The notes: generated by a model from the letters alone, not told the origin. Positions 26,167 to 33,996 are shown, counted from the stretch's first letter. The stretch is DNA of 51,435 nucleotides from Motiliproteus sp963974645 (GCA_963974645.1 CAXBEA010000015.1:1-51435); one strand, 5' to 3'. Numbers and translations: made by a program.

Positions 26167-27606
26167 TCAGGGCAGCGCCCGTACCTGGACCGCATCGACC
26201 CCGGAGCCGGCGATGATGTCGGAGATGACCACCACTCGATCGCCCGCTTTGAGTCCTGCTTTTTCTTTGAGTGTAGCGAAGGCGATATTGAGGGTTTTCT
26301 CCGGATCACGACTGAACTCGGTCCGAAACGGGTGCACACTGCGGTTGAGCTGGAGCTGGCGACGGGTGCGGGGGTCGTTGGTGAACGCGTAGATAGGGGT
26401 TTTGTGCGGCTGGCAGTTGCTGATGTAGTTGGCCATCTTGCCGCGCCGGGTGATAACCAGAATCCCTTTAGCCGCGATCGATTCGGCCAGCTCTACGGTG
26501 GCAGCAGCGAGGTGTTGCTTCTCATCGTTTTTGTGCAGGCCGGCGGTGAAGTTGAGTCCGCTGTCGGTTTCCGAGGTGCGGGCGATACGATCGAGAATTT
26601 CGACGCACTTGATCGGGTATTTGCCGATAGTGGTTTCGCCCGAGAGCATTACCGCATCGACCCCTTCGTAGACCGCGTTGGCAACATCGGTGACTTCGGC
26701 ACGGGTAGGAATCGGATTTTCGATCATCGATTCGAGCAGGTGGGTGGCTACGATGACCCGTTTTCCCCGCTCGATGCACAGGCGTACGATACGACGCTGG
26801 ACACTGGGCAGCTGTTCGATATGGATCTCAACCCCAAGGTCTCCACGGGCCACCATCACGCCGTCGGCTTCATCAATAATGGCTTCTAGGTTGCGCACTC
26901 CCTCCTGGTCTTCGATCTTGGCGATGATTTTTATCTTGCCTGCTTTGGGGCCGAGCAGCTGCCGCAGCTGGTGGATATCCTCGGCCTCACGGACAAAGGA
27001 GAGGGCGATAAAGTCCAGCTCCTGCTCCATGGCAAAGAGGATGTCACCACGGTCTTTCTCGGTGATGGCCGGCAGATTGACCCGGATCCCGGGTAGGTTG
27101 ACGTGACGTTTGCTCTTGAGGACGCCGCCGTCGACCACTTTGCACTGGAGGTTCAGGTCTTCCTTGCTCAGTACATCGAGATTAATCAGGCCGTTATCGA
27201 CGGTGATCCGATCGCCGATCTGAACACTGTCTACCAGATCATCGTAATTGACATGGATTGAGGTCTGTTCGACATCTTCGCTGCCGCGCACTTTAACCGA
27301 GATGATATCGCCCTGTTTGAGGTTGAGCTCTTTGGCAATATCGCCGGTGCGGATCTCCGGACCCTGGGTATCAAGCATGATGGGGACGGGGTATTTGACT
27401 CGTTTGTTGAGGGTTCGAATCGCTTTGATTACCTGCTCGTGGGAAGCGTGATCACCGTGTGACATGTTCAGCCGTACCAGATTCATCCCCGCATGGTAGA
27501 GGCGCTCCAACATCTCCAGGCTCTGGGTGGCGGGGCCGATGGTGCAGATGATCTTGGTCTTGCGTAGCGAGGTGCCTGGGTTCGGTTGCGAAGTAGGGCT
27601 GCTCAT
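26167..27606 (-). CDS. pyk: Pyruvate kinase
   Basis: 479 aa. RKTKIICTIGPAT, VRLNMSHGDH, IAKIEDQEGVRN (active-site Lys and metal ligand Glu), MVARGDLGVEI and ATHLLESMIENPIPTRAEVTDVANAV mark a complete enzyme. It transfers phosphate from phosphoenolpyruvate to ADP at the end of glycolysis. The length and C-terminal domain fit the AMP/sugar-phosphate-activated PykA type. It is upstream of the ygjP-like gene with a 3-base gap. Confidence 0.95.
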   Translation of the reverse strand: MSSPTSQPNPGTSLRKTKIICTIGPATQSLEMLERLYHAGMNLVRLNMSHGDHASHEQVIKAIRTLNKRVKYPVPIMLDTQGPEIRTGDIAKELNLKQGDIISVKVRGSEDVEQTSIHVNYDDLVDSVQIGDRITVDNGLINLDVLSKEDLNLQCKVVDGGVLKSKRHVNLPGIRVNLPAITEKDRGDILFAMEQELDFIALSFVREAEDIHQLRQLLGPKAGKIKIIAKIEDQEGVRNLEAIIDEADGVMVARGDLGVEIHIEQLPSVQRRIVRLCIERGKRVIVATHLLESMIENPIPTRAEVTDVANAVYEGVDAVMLSGETTIGKYPIKCVEILDRIARTSETDSGLNFTAGLHKNDEKQHLAAATVELAESIAAKGILVITRRGKMANYISNCQPHKTPIYAFTNDPRTRRQLQLNRSVHPFRTEFSRDPEKTLNIAFATLKEKAGLKAGDRVVVISDIIAGSGVDAVQVRALP

Positions 27607-27622
27607 GTTTTTTCATCCTTAA

Positions 27623-27670
27623 TCGCTGATGATGAAAGCGTGCTGATGATAAAAAAGTGCTGATGATAAG
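27623..27670. repeat. Short tandem repeat upstream of pyk
   Basis: Three imperfect copies of a unit like GTGCTGATGATAAAAAA lie within the 102-base pyk/DUF3108 gap, ahead of the pyk start. Confidence 0.6.
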
Positions 27671-27708
27671 GGTTTGAAGCTAAAAGTGCTGAGGCACAGG
27701 GTCGTCAA

Positions 27709-28464
27709 TCAGGGAGTATCGATGCGTTCCAGTAGCAGGGTGTACTCTTTGTTATCTGTTTCGATCTGCTGCAGCTTGACGATCACATGGTCAAGGTTCT
27801 TGGCAAACCAGAGCGTGGTTTTGCGAGCGCTGTCATCACCCCGATCACGCTCTACCCTGATCGTTTCGAAGCGACCTGCCGGGGTATCCACTATCTCCTC
27901 TCCGATACGGAGGAAATCAAGCTGCTTGAGGTGATCGCCATCCACCAGTTGATAGTGCATCTCACTGAGGCCGGCATCAAGATCGCGCCAAAGCTGAATC
28001 TGATAGCTGACTTTGTCGTGGGTGTTTTGATCGATCGGTAGTGTTGTTGAGCGATCTGTCTGGCTGCTGACCACGTTGCCCGCCGACCAGTCAAATTGCT
28101 GTTGACGCTGTTTCTTTTTGCCGAAGACTTTGCGTAGGTAGCTGTAATGGAGCGGATAGAGTTGCTGCTGGCGAATTTCGAAGCGGCTGCTCTCATCGAT
28201 CCTGGCCATGATGGCGCTGGCTTTCATCGACAGTTCCCACTGGCCATCCGGGAGTGCCTTGAGCTCGCGAACTACTTCGCCGGAGAGGCTGATGCCCAGG
28301 TCGAACTGGGCTTGGTAATAGGCTTTGAAGGGTTTGAGTTGTAACTCGGGCTGGGCCTCGACGATTTCAATCGGGGTTTCGCCGCCAGCCACTGAGACAC
28401 TGGACGCCAGCGGCGATAGTACAAGTATGAGCAACAGGCTGCTACGTTTGAACCATCGCTGCAT
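27709..28464 (-). CDS. DUF3108 domain protein, exported
   Basis: 251 aa with a signal peptide at residues 1-27 (SLLLILVLSPLASSVSVAGG). The mature part fits DUF3108: FKAYYQAQFDLGISLSGEVVREL and DTPAGRFETIRVERDRGDD. Function is unknown; a periplasmic or outer-membrane-facing beta-rich fold is expected. It follows purN by 11 bases, an arrangement also common in Pseudomonas relatives, so it is probably co-transcribed with purM-purN. Confidence 0.85.
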   Translation of the reverse strand: MQRWFKRSSLLLILVLSPLASSVSVAGGETPIEIVEAQPELQLKPFKAYYQAQFDLGISLSGEVVRELKALPDGQWELSMKASAIMARIDESSRFEIRQQQLYPLHYSYLRKVFGKKKQRQQQFDWSAGNVVSSQTDRSTTLPIDQNTHDKVSYQIQLWRDLDAGLSEMHYQLVDGDHLKQLDFLRIGEEIVDTPAGRFETIRVERDRGDDSARKTTLWFAKNLDHVIVKLQQIETDNKEYTLLLERIDTP

Positions 28465-28475
28465 GTGGTTATCCT

Positions 28476-29252
28476 CTATATGCGGCTATCCAGTTGGCAG
28501 CCTGTCAGTGGTAGCGGTTGGCCATCCATTTCGGCGCGACCTTTATTGTAGGTCAGGCGCCCTTCGGTAAACCATTTCACCGCCAGCGGATAGATGATGT
28601 GCTCCTGCACCAAGACGCGTTCTGCCAGTGCCAGTGGATTATCATCAGGCTCTATAGCGACGATGGCCTGGATTACCAGGGGGCCGCCATCCAGCTCTTC
28701 GGTGACAAAGTGGACGGTCACGCCGTGTTCTGTTTCTCCGTCCTGGATCGCCCGTAGGTGGGTTCTGAGTCCACGGTACTTCGGCAACAGCGAGGGGTGA
28801 ATATTCAACATCCGGCCTTCGTAACGCCGGGTAAAGTCCGCGGTCAGGATCCGCATAAAGCCCGCCAGGACGATGAGCTCGGGCTGCATGTCGTCGATCA
28901 GGTGGATCAGCTCGGCCTCAAATACTTCACGACTGCTGAAGTTACTGTGGTCGAGGGTGATCGCCTCGATACCCGCATCACGGGCACGTTGCAGGCCCTT
29001 TACTTCGGGACGATTGCTGATCACCGCGCAGATCTCAGCATCGATCTGTTTAGAGGCGACAGCATCGATGATCGCCTGCAGGTTCGAGCCTCCGCCCGAG
29101 ATCAACACCAGAATCTTGGGTTTAATTTCTGATGGAGAGGTGGATTGAGAGGCGGATTGAGAGGCTGCTTGAGAAGCGGATTGCGGCTCAGCTTGGGCAC
29201 CTGAGTGCCCACCTGTTTGAGAACCCGGACGTAATTCGACGACGTTGCCCAT
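28476..29252 (-). CDS. purN: Phosphoribosylglycinamide formyltransferase PurN
   Basis: 258 aa. From about residue 44 it is a normal PurN: KILVLISGGGSNLQAIIDAV, the catalytic Asn/His in MLNIHPSLLPKYRG and the Asp in FVTEELDGGPLV. It transfers a formyl group from 10-formyl-THF to GAR in purine synthesis. The first 43 residues are an unusual low-complexity Ser/Gln extension (SQSASQAASQ), encoded by a short tandem DNA repeat near 29130-29190. The start overlaps the purM stop (TGATG), so translation is coupled. Confidence 0.95.
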   Translation of the reverse strand: MGNVVELRPGSQTGGHSGAQAEPQSASQAASQSASQSTSPSEIKPKILVLISGGGSNLQAIIDAVASKQIDAEICAVISNRPEVKGLQRARDAGIEAITLDHSNFSSREVFEAELIHLIDDMQPELIVLAGFMRILTADFTRRYEGRMLNIHPSLLPKYRGLRTHLRAIQDGETEHGVTVHFVTEELDGGPLVIQAIVAIEPDDNPLALAERVLVQEHIIYPLAVKWFTEGRLTYNKGRAEMDGQPLPLTGCQLDSRI

Positions 29253-30319
29253 CAGCCGTTCAGACCCTGGAGTTCAACCTGCTCCTCAGTGTCCGTCGCC
29301 GCTTCAATACGACCGATCAGCATTGCCACTTCGCCTTCGGCTTTGAGCAGTGCCAGGGCTTCGTCAGCCGTGGTGGCTGGAACCACCAGGACCATGCCGA
29401 TGCCGCAATTAAGGGTACGGTGCATCTCGTGCTCGTCAACGTTACCTTGCTGCTGCAACCAGTTGAAAATTTCAGGACGCTGCCAGCTGCGGGTATCAAT
29501 AACTGCTTTGGCGTTCTTGGGCAGAACGCGTGGAATATTTTCCAGCAAGCCACCGCCGGTGATGTGTGAAAGCGCATGTACTTGCGATTGGCGAATCAGT
29601 TTCAGCAGTGGTTTAACGTAGATACGGGTGGGCTTGAGCAGCGCATCGCCAAGGGTCTTGTTACCTTCGCTGCCATCGCCGAACGGGGCGTTGATATCTG
29701 CGCCGCGTACTTCGATGATTTTACGGATCAGTGAGTAGCCGTTGGAGTGCGGACCTGAGGAGGTCAGGCCGATCAGCACATCGCCCACAGCAACCTTGGA
29801 GCCATCGATGATCTCCGATTTTTCGACCACGCCGACACAGAATCCGGCCAAGTCGTAATCTTCGCCTTCGTACATGCCCGGCATTTCGGCGGTCTCGCCA
29901 CCGACCAGTGAGCAGCCAGAGAGTTCGCAGCCCTCACCAATACCGGTGACAACATCGGTGGCGATATCGACGTTGAGTTTGCCGGTGGCGTAATAATCCA
30001 GAAAGAACAGCGGCTCGGCGCCGGATACGATCAGATCGTTAACGCACATCGCTACCAGGTCGATGCCGATTTTGTCGTGCTTGTTCAGGTCCATCGCTAC
30101 CCGCAGCTTGGTACCGACACCGTCCGTGCCCGATACCAAAACCGGGTGTTTGTAGCCGCTAGGCACCTCGCAAAGAGCGCCAAAACCGCCCAGTCCTGCC
30201 AATACTTCGGGGCGACGGGTACGCTTGGCGACCCCTTTAATGCGCTCGACCAGCGCATTACCTGCATCAATGTCGACGCCTGCATCTTTATAACTGATTG
30301 AATCGGTAGGGTTGGTCAT
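29252..30319 (-). CDS. purM: Phosphoribosylformylglycinamidine cyclo-ligase PurM
   Basis: 355 aa. SYKDAGVDIDAGNALVERIK, SGTDGVGTKLRVA, GGETAEMPGMY and HITGGGLLENIPRVLP are the family blocks. It closes the imidazole ring of AIR with ATP in purine synthesis. It is first in purM-purN-DUF3108. Its upstream side is the boundary of the accessory island: in Pseudomonas-type genomes the next gene is the DUF2066 protein found here only at 34925. Confidence 0.96.
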   Translation of the reverse strand: MTNPTDSISYKDAGVDIDAGNALVERIKGVAKRTRRPEVLAGLGGFGALCEVPSGYKHPVLVSGTDGVGTKLRVAMDLNKHDKIGIDLVAMCVNDLIVSGAEPLFFLDYYATGKLNVDIATDVVTGIGEGCELSGCSLVGGETAEMPGMYEGEDYDLAGFCVGVVEKSEIIDGSKVAVGDVLIGLTSSGPHSNGYSLIRKIIEVRGADINAPFGDGSEGNKTLGDALLKPTRIYVKPLLKLIRQSQVHALSHITGGGLLENIPRVLPKNAKAVIDTRSWQRPEIFNWLQQQGNVDEHEMHRTLNCGIGMVLVVPATTADEALALLKAEGEVAMLIGRIEAATDTEEQVELQGLNG

Positions 30320-30914
30320 AGGGATCTCGAACCTGTCTGGCGGTGCCGCGAATGAAAGCCGGGTATTCTAGCAGTTTGACCGCGACGGGGTCATCTTCTG
30401 AAGCTAAAAATGGCCAGCTTTTTCGAGTGGCTCAAGCATTTTTCTAGCGACTTAAGCAGAGATGGGTAATCTCATCGGATTGATGCAGCAGAATCCTGAT
30501 CCCTGATTCCTGATACAGGCGTTGCGTTGGTCTTGATATGGCCATAGCGGACGCTTTGTCTGTGACCGCTTCTGACAAGAGCTGCGGCAAACCGGTCATC
30601 AAACTGCTGATCTTGACTGCCTGATTTTATGGCTGCTTATACAGTCTATTGAGGGTGCTGGAGAAAAGTGGCTCGTTATCTCGAGTCCGCAGGCGCGTTT
30701 TTTCACTGGAACCTTGTGTAAGAATGCAGCACTATCAAACTCTTAAGGAAAACTGGAATGGAGATACCGCGGCATCCACTCAGATATATGCGCCGGCTCG
30801 TTTTCATCGGAGGAGAATGATAGGTGGTTTCAAATAACACCGTATATTCAACCGCTTACTTTGATCTTATTCACAGTGTGAATACGACAAAACGAGCCGG
30901 CTTAGTATTAAAAT
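30320..30914. other. Non-coding leader of the accessory island with inverted repeats
   Basis: 595 bases without a convincing gene. The purM promoter must lie here. A perfect 13-bp inverted repeat, GCCGGCTCGTTTT (30792-30804) and AAAACGAGCCGGC (30889-30901), flanks an 84-base spacer. Inside that spacer, near its right arm, is a perfect 15-base palindrome ATTCACA-G-TGTGAAT (30869-30883). No integron integrase gene and no recognisable attC precede the first cassette core at 30915. Confidence 0.7.
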
Positions 30915-30915
30915 G

Positions 30916-31350
30916 TTATACATCAAGGAGAGAGCATCATGGGAAGATCTAATGGGAAGCCTTACCGAGCTATTGATGCATTTGGAAGAATTGTATTTTT
31001 CGAATCCATTGCCGGCAAGAAAGCGAATGATGTGTTTATAGCAACAAACACAAAAGGAAACGAAGGTTACTATCGCAAACGCCATCGGACAGACGGCCCT
31101 GCTATCATCGGAAAAAATAACTCTCGTCGTTGGTACATCAATGGTGTGGAGCACACCAAATCTATCGAAAAATCACTGGAAAACATTCAGGACCCTTTCG
31201 AACCATCTGGGAAAGACTTCCAACTAACAAAAGAAGCCAAACTCATGTTACTGATACTGAGTGATTGATGTATAACAAATCAATCAACGAACGCCCTACG
31301 GGCTCGGACCTCCAAAACGCTACGCGTTTTTCCGGCCCGTTATTGAAGCG
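30916..31350 (+). mobile_element. Integron gene cassette 1
   Basis: Bounded by core boxes GTTATAC (30915-30921) and GTTAAAT (31350-31356), with the cut after each G. Its attC R'' box, GTATAAC at 31270-31276, is the exact complement of its own leading GTTATAC, as required when the circular cassette closes. It carries one gene. Confidence 0.85.
30939..31268 (+). CDS. Cassette-encoded hypothetical protein 1
   Basis: 109 aa, basic, AT-richer than its chromosomal neighbours. AAGGAGAGAG precedes the ATG by the right distance, and the start lies 24 bases inside the cassette, as is common. The middle reads KRHRTDGPAIIGKNNSRRWYINGVEH, which recalls short repeat proteins with a DGPA...W..NG..H pattern. 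No catalytic residues are recognised. The stop is 2 bases before attC 1. Confidence 0.75.
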   Translation: MGRSNGKPYRAIDAFGRIVFFESIAGKKANDVFIATNTKGNEGYYRKRHRTDGPAIIGKNNSRRWYINGVEHTKSIEKSLENIQDPFEPSGKDFQLTKEAKLMLLILSD

Positions 31351-31356
31351 TTAAAT
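31270..31356 (+). other. attC recombination site 1
   Basis: 87 bases. R'' GTATAAC (31270-31276), R' GTTAAAT (31350-31356) with recombination between G31350 and T31351. The L'' arm CAATCAACG pairs with L' CGTTATTG leaving one unpaired G, the extrahelical base typical of attC. An inner hairpin AAAACGC-TAC-GCGTTTT forms the tip. Confidence 0.88.
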
Positions 31357-31932
31357 TGATATGATCACTGAAGCACGAGAAGAGCTCCGACATTTAGATG
31401 CCTTGCTGTATGCTCTGATGGATGACGCTATTGCTGCAGCTGAGTTTTGGCATGATAGGGCAGACGGGTTTTCTAGAAGAACCTATATCAGAACCGTGTT
31501 TGCCTTAGTAGAAGGCACCTCTCACCTATTAATGACTTCAGCGCTACGATTCGACGAACTTCGAGAAAATTCGGCTCTTACTAGTGGAGACCTGGACTTT
31601 TTAGTAGGTAGGAGCAAAAAAACAACGTGTGACACGTTCAAAAGTGCGGTGAAGGTTCATGCAAAAGCTCGTAATCTCGAGCTTCAGATCTCGTTCGGCA
31701 GTCAGGGTTGGGAGCAGTTTCGGAAAGCGGTGGATTTACGGCATCAGATTACTCATCCAAAGAGCTTAGAAACTCTAAACATTACTCTAGATGACCTCAA
31801 AGTCGTCGAAGAAGCGATGGATTTTTTTCGGCAGGTGACCGCGCAATTTCTACAGAAGTGATTTAACAAGCGGCATCACAGCGGCCGCTTTTCCACCGCT
31901 TCGCGGCTCCAAACCGGCGCATGTGCCGGGCG
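31351..31932 (+). mobile_element. Integron gene cassette 2
   Basis: Begins with TTAAAT of the core at 31350-31356 and ends at the G of the core at 31932. Its R'' box ATTTAAC (31861-31867) is the exact complement of its leading GTTAAAT. It carries the HEPN-like gene, whose ATG is only 10 bases inside the cassette. Confidence 0.85.
31361..31861 (+). CDS. Cassette-encoded HEPN-like protein
   Basis: 166 aa, predicted all-helical and acidic. Near the C-terminus R127-H128-Q-I-T-H132 gives an R-x4-H motif preceded by a hydrophobic/charged helix (EQFRKAVDLRHQITHPK), the hallmark of HEPN-domain ribonucleases; an earlier helix pair includes RRTYIRTVFALVEGTSHLL. HEPN proteins act as RNA-cutting toxins or defence effectors, or as nucleotide-binding partners. 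No separate nucleotidyltransferase partner is present. No Shine-Dalgarno is visible, so translation may depend on an upstream message. The HEPN call is a motif-level inference. Confidence 0.7.
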   Translation: MITEAREELRHLDALLYALMDDAIAAAEFWHDRADGFSRRTYIRTVFALVEGTSHLLMTSALRFDELRENSALTSGDLDFLVGRSKKTTCDTFKSAVKVHAKARNLELQISFGSQGWEQFRKAVDLRHQITHPKSLETLNITLDDLKVVEEAMDFFRQVTAQFLQK

Positions 31933-31938
31933 TTAAAT
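31861..31938 (+). other. attC recombination site 2
   Basis: 78 bases. R'' ATTTAAC (31861-31867) overlaps the stop codon of the HEPN-like gene; R' GTTAAAT is 31932-31938. L'' CGGCATCA and L' TGTGCCG pair with one extra base. The interior is GC-rich and self-complementary. Confidence 0.85.
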
Positions 31939-31972
31939 GGCTTAGACCCTAGCAAGGAGTAGCTAGATATTT

Positions 31973-32145
31973 ATGAAAGGCAAAGTTACCCAGTGGAAAG
32001 ATGATAAGGGCTTTGGATTCAAAGAACGCATAGGGGTCATATCTGGTCCGCCCCGCGATGCAAGAAAAAGTTACTGGGTGGCTAAAAGAGTATTGCTCCC
32101 ATATACCCGGCCTTGGGGTGAGGTTGCTAAGCACCTCTGGCCCTG
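31973..32145 (+). pseudogene. Cassette 3: truncated cold-shock/DUF1294-type gene
   Basis: Behind the core at 31932 a gene starts MKGKVTQWKDDKGFGF, the first strands of a cold-shock domain as found at the N-terminus of CSD-DUF1294 proteins. The RNP motif is lost directly after GFGF, and the frame enters the IS element at about 32040 and stops at 32145. The cassette's own attC has been lost. Confidence 0.6.
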
Positions 32146-32330
32146 ATGGAATCCGCGCGCTCCCACCTCATCAAGTCTTCGGCCTCAACGGGCCCTAGAC
32201 CCCAGCAGGTTCTCAGGAGCGCAGGTGTTACCTTTTATGCCATCACTTGAACTTTATCCACGCAACTCGTTGCTTCTCTAATTAACCGGCAATTCTTATA
32301 GCAGTTATTTCGCCTTACCTATTGAGCGGC
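32057..32330 (-). ncRNA. Candidate bridge/seek RNA region of the IS1111 element
   Basis: 274 bases between the transposase stop and the inverted repeat, on the 3' side where IS1111-group elements encode their guide RNA. On the minus strand several hairpins are possible, for example TGATG/CATCA around 32148-32175 and GAGGT/ACCTC around 32119-32137, in a GC-rich block. RNA boundaries and guide loops were not determined. Confidence 0.45.
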
Positions 32331-33365
32331 CTACGCAGCCACTTGGTAAGACTCCTTCTTGCTCAATACAGCCCAGGCGATGCGCGCGTTTTTATTGGCT
32401 ACGGCGACTGCTGAGATGTTTTTACCTCGCCGTTGATCCAGCTCTTTGATCCATTGATTACGGCGGTCTGTATATTTATGCGCAACGCGCACTACGGTTC
32501 TACCTCCGTGAATAAGCAGGGTTCGCAAGTAGGTGTCACCGCGCTTGCTGATGCCCAGTAACGTCGGCATTCCTCCTGTGGAATGCTGCCTCGGAACCAA
32601 TCCGAGCCAAGCGGCCAGTTCTCGACCATTTTTGAATGCCGAAATATCGCCGATGGCCACCAAAGCCGTCGCAGTGAGCAGCCCGATACCAGGTATTGTC
32701 AGTAAACGCTGGCAGTCTTCATTCTGAGCCGCAATAGCTGCCAACTTATTCTCTAACATCTCTACACGCTCATCCAAGTGAACCATCTCACCGTAAAGCT
32801 CATTAAGGAGTTCTCGGAATAGCGTGGTTAAGTCGTTCTCTGCATCCTCCAAGATCATCGGTATCTGTTTACGAATATATGAAATCCCTTTGGGAATGAT
32901 GACCCCATATTCCGTCAACAGCCCTCGAATCTGGTTGGCAAGCGCGGTCCTTCTGGCCACCGCTTGGCTCCGAATGCGATGTACGCTCTGGATGTCTTGC
33001 TGTTGGATACTTTTCGCCGGAACGAAGCGCATATTGGGCCGTTGTGCGGCCTCGCAGATCGCTTCGGCGTCCGCAGCATCACTCTTGTTGGATTTGACGA
33101 AGGGCTTCACAAACTGAGGTGCAATCATCTGCACAGAATGCCCTAAGGCGGTAAACTTTCGCAGCCAGTGATTCGCGCCACCGCAGGCCTCGATGGCAAT
33201 CTGGCACTGCGGTAAATTGGCAATAAAGGGCAGCAGCTTTGCGCGGGGGAGCTTTTTTCTCAAAATGCACAGGCCTTCAGAATCCACACCGTGAAGTTGA
33301 AAGCTTTGCTTACTCAGATCGATTCCGAGAATGCTTATCTGACGCTTTGGGTTATGATTAGGCAT
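32331..33365 (-). CDS. IS110/IS1111-family DEDD transposase
   Basis: 344 aa from ATG 33365, chosen to start just before ISILGIDLSKQSFQLHGVD, the first acidic motif. SDAADAEAICEAA carries further acidic residues of the RuvC-like DEDD domain. The C-terminal transposase_20 part has LLTIPGIGLLTATALVA and LAAWLGLVPRQHSTGG, with the conserved Ser region. It appears intact. The longer frame to 33452 would read through the inverted repeat and is not needed. Confidence 0.92.
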   Translation of the reverse strand: MPNHNPKRQISILGIDLSKQSFQLHGVDSEGLCILRKKLPRAKLLPFIANLPQCQIAIEACGGANHWLRKFTALGHSVQMIAPQFVKPFVKSNKSDAADAEAICEAAQRPNMRFVPAKSIQQQDIQSVHRIRSQAVARRTALANQIRGLLTEYGVIIPKGISYIRKQIPMILEDAENDLTTLFRELLNELYGEMVHLDERVEMLENKLAAIAAQNEDCQRLLTIPGIGLLTATALVAIGDISAFKNGRELAAWLGLVPRQHSTGGMPTLLGISKRGDTYLRTLLIHGGRTVVRVAHKYTDRRNQWIKELDQRRGKNISAVAVANKNARIAWAVLSKKESYQVAA

Positions 33366-33491
33366 GGTTCGTCTTGCTCCTCTGTGATGTATGTTCGCAC
33401 ACTCATCATGGCTCATTTGAAGCCGGTTTTGGAGCGGGGCGGACCATCCCATTAGGTCTTTCTTTTTGCCTTTCTGAGCTAGTCTTTATGC

Positions 33492-33996
33492 ATGAGCAGA
33501 CCGTTACGAATTGAATTTACTGGTGCGTTGTATCATGTGACCTCTCGCGGTAACTGGCGGGAGGCGATCTATCTGGATGAGCAGGATCAGACGCTTTATC
33601 TTGAGGTGCTGGGTGAGGTGTGTGAACGCTTTAACTGGGTGTTGCATGCCTACTGCCTACTGCCTGATGACCAATCACTACCACCTGCTGGTGGAAACGC
33701 CCGATGGCAACTTGTCTAAGGGGATGCGTCAGCTCAATGGTGTTTATACCCAGCGTTTTAACCCTAAGCACAAAAAGATGGGGCATCTGTTTCAGGGGCG
33801 GTTTAAAGGTATCTTGGTTCAGAAGGAATCTTACCTACTGGAGCTGGCCCGCTATATCGTTTTGAACCCAGTACGAGCGAAGATGGTACGCGCTGTCGAA
33901 AGCTGGCCCTGGTCAAGCTACCTGGCCACAACCGGCCGGGTGAGTAAACCGGATTGGTTGGAAACTGACTGGCTGTTAGCGGCGTCTTCCCAGTAA
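33492..33996 (+). pseudogene. REP-associated Y1 transposase (RAYT), frameshifted
   Basis: Starts MSRPLRIEFTGALYHVTSRGN, the typical RAYT opening, and continues in a second frame with MTNHYHLLVETPDGNLSKGMRQLNGVYTQRFN, holding the HUH-like histidines and the catalytic Tyr in NGVYTQRFN, then GHLFQGRFK and ARYIVLNPVRAKMV. The break is a 7-bp tandem duplication, CCTACTG at 33649-33655 and 33656-33662; removing one copy restores HAYCLMTNHYHLL. The C-terminus also ends early after WSSYLATTGR...WLLAASS. Confidence 0.88.

Larger units (their letters stand above)
32044..33446 (-). mobile_element. IS110-family element of the IS1111 group
   Basis: About 1.4 kb. Perfect 13-bp inverted repeats TGGTCCGCCCCGC (32044-32056) and GCGGGGCGGACCA (33434-33446) mark subterminal ends; true tips may lie a few bases outside. 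Inverted repeats are a feature of the IS1111 subgroup, and other IS110 members lack them. One DEDD transposase is encoded on the minus strand, with 275 non-coding bases after it. No target-site duplication is evident, as expected for the family. Confidence 0.85.

Noticed and set aside
26110..26889. Long plus-strand frame opposite pyruvate kinase
   Set aside because: It is the antisense shadow of pyk; high-GC coding DNA often leaves such frames.
30649..30837. 62-codon plus-strand frame upstream of cassette 1
   Set aside because: Poor start, no ribosome-binding site and unconvincing composition; more likely non-coding leader.
30792..30921. Reading the 13-bp inverted repeat as an additional attC
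   Set aside because: No R'' box complementary to a preceding cassette start, and no GC-rich L' next to the core at 30915.
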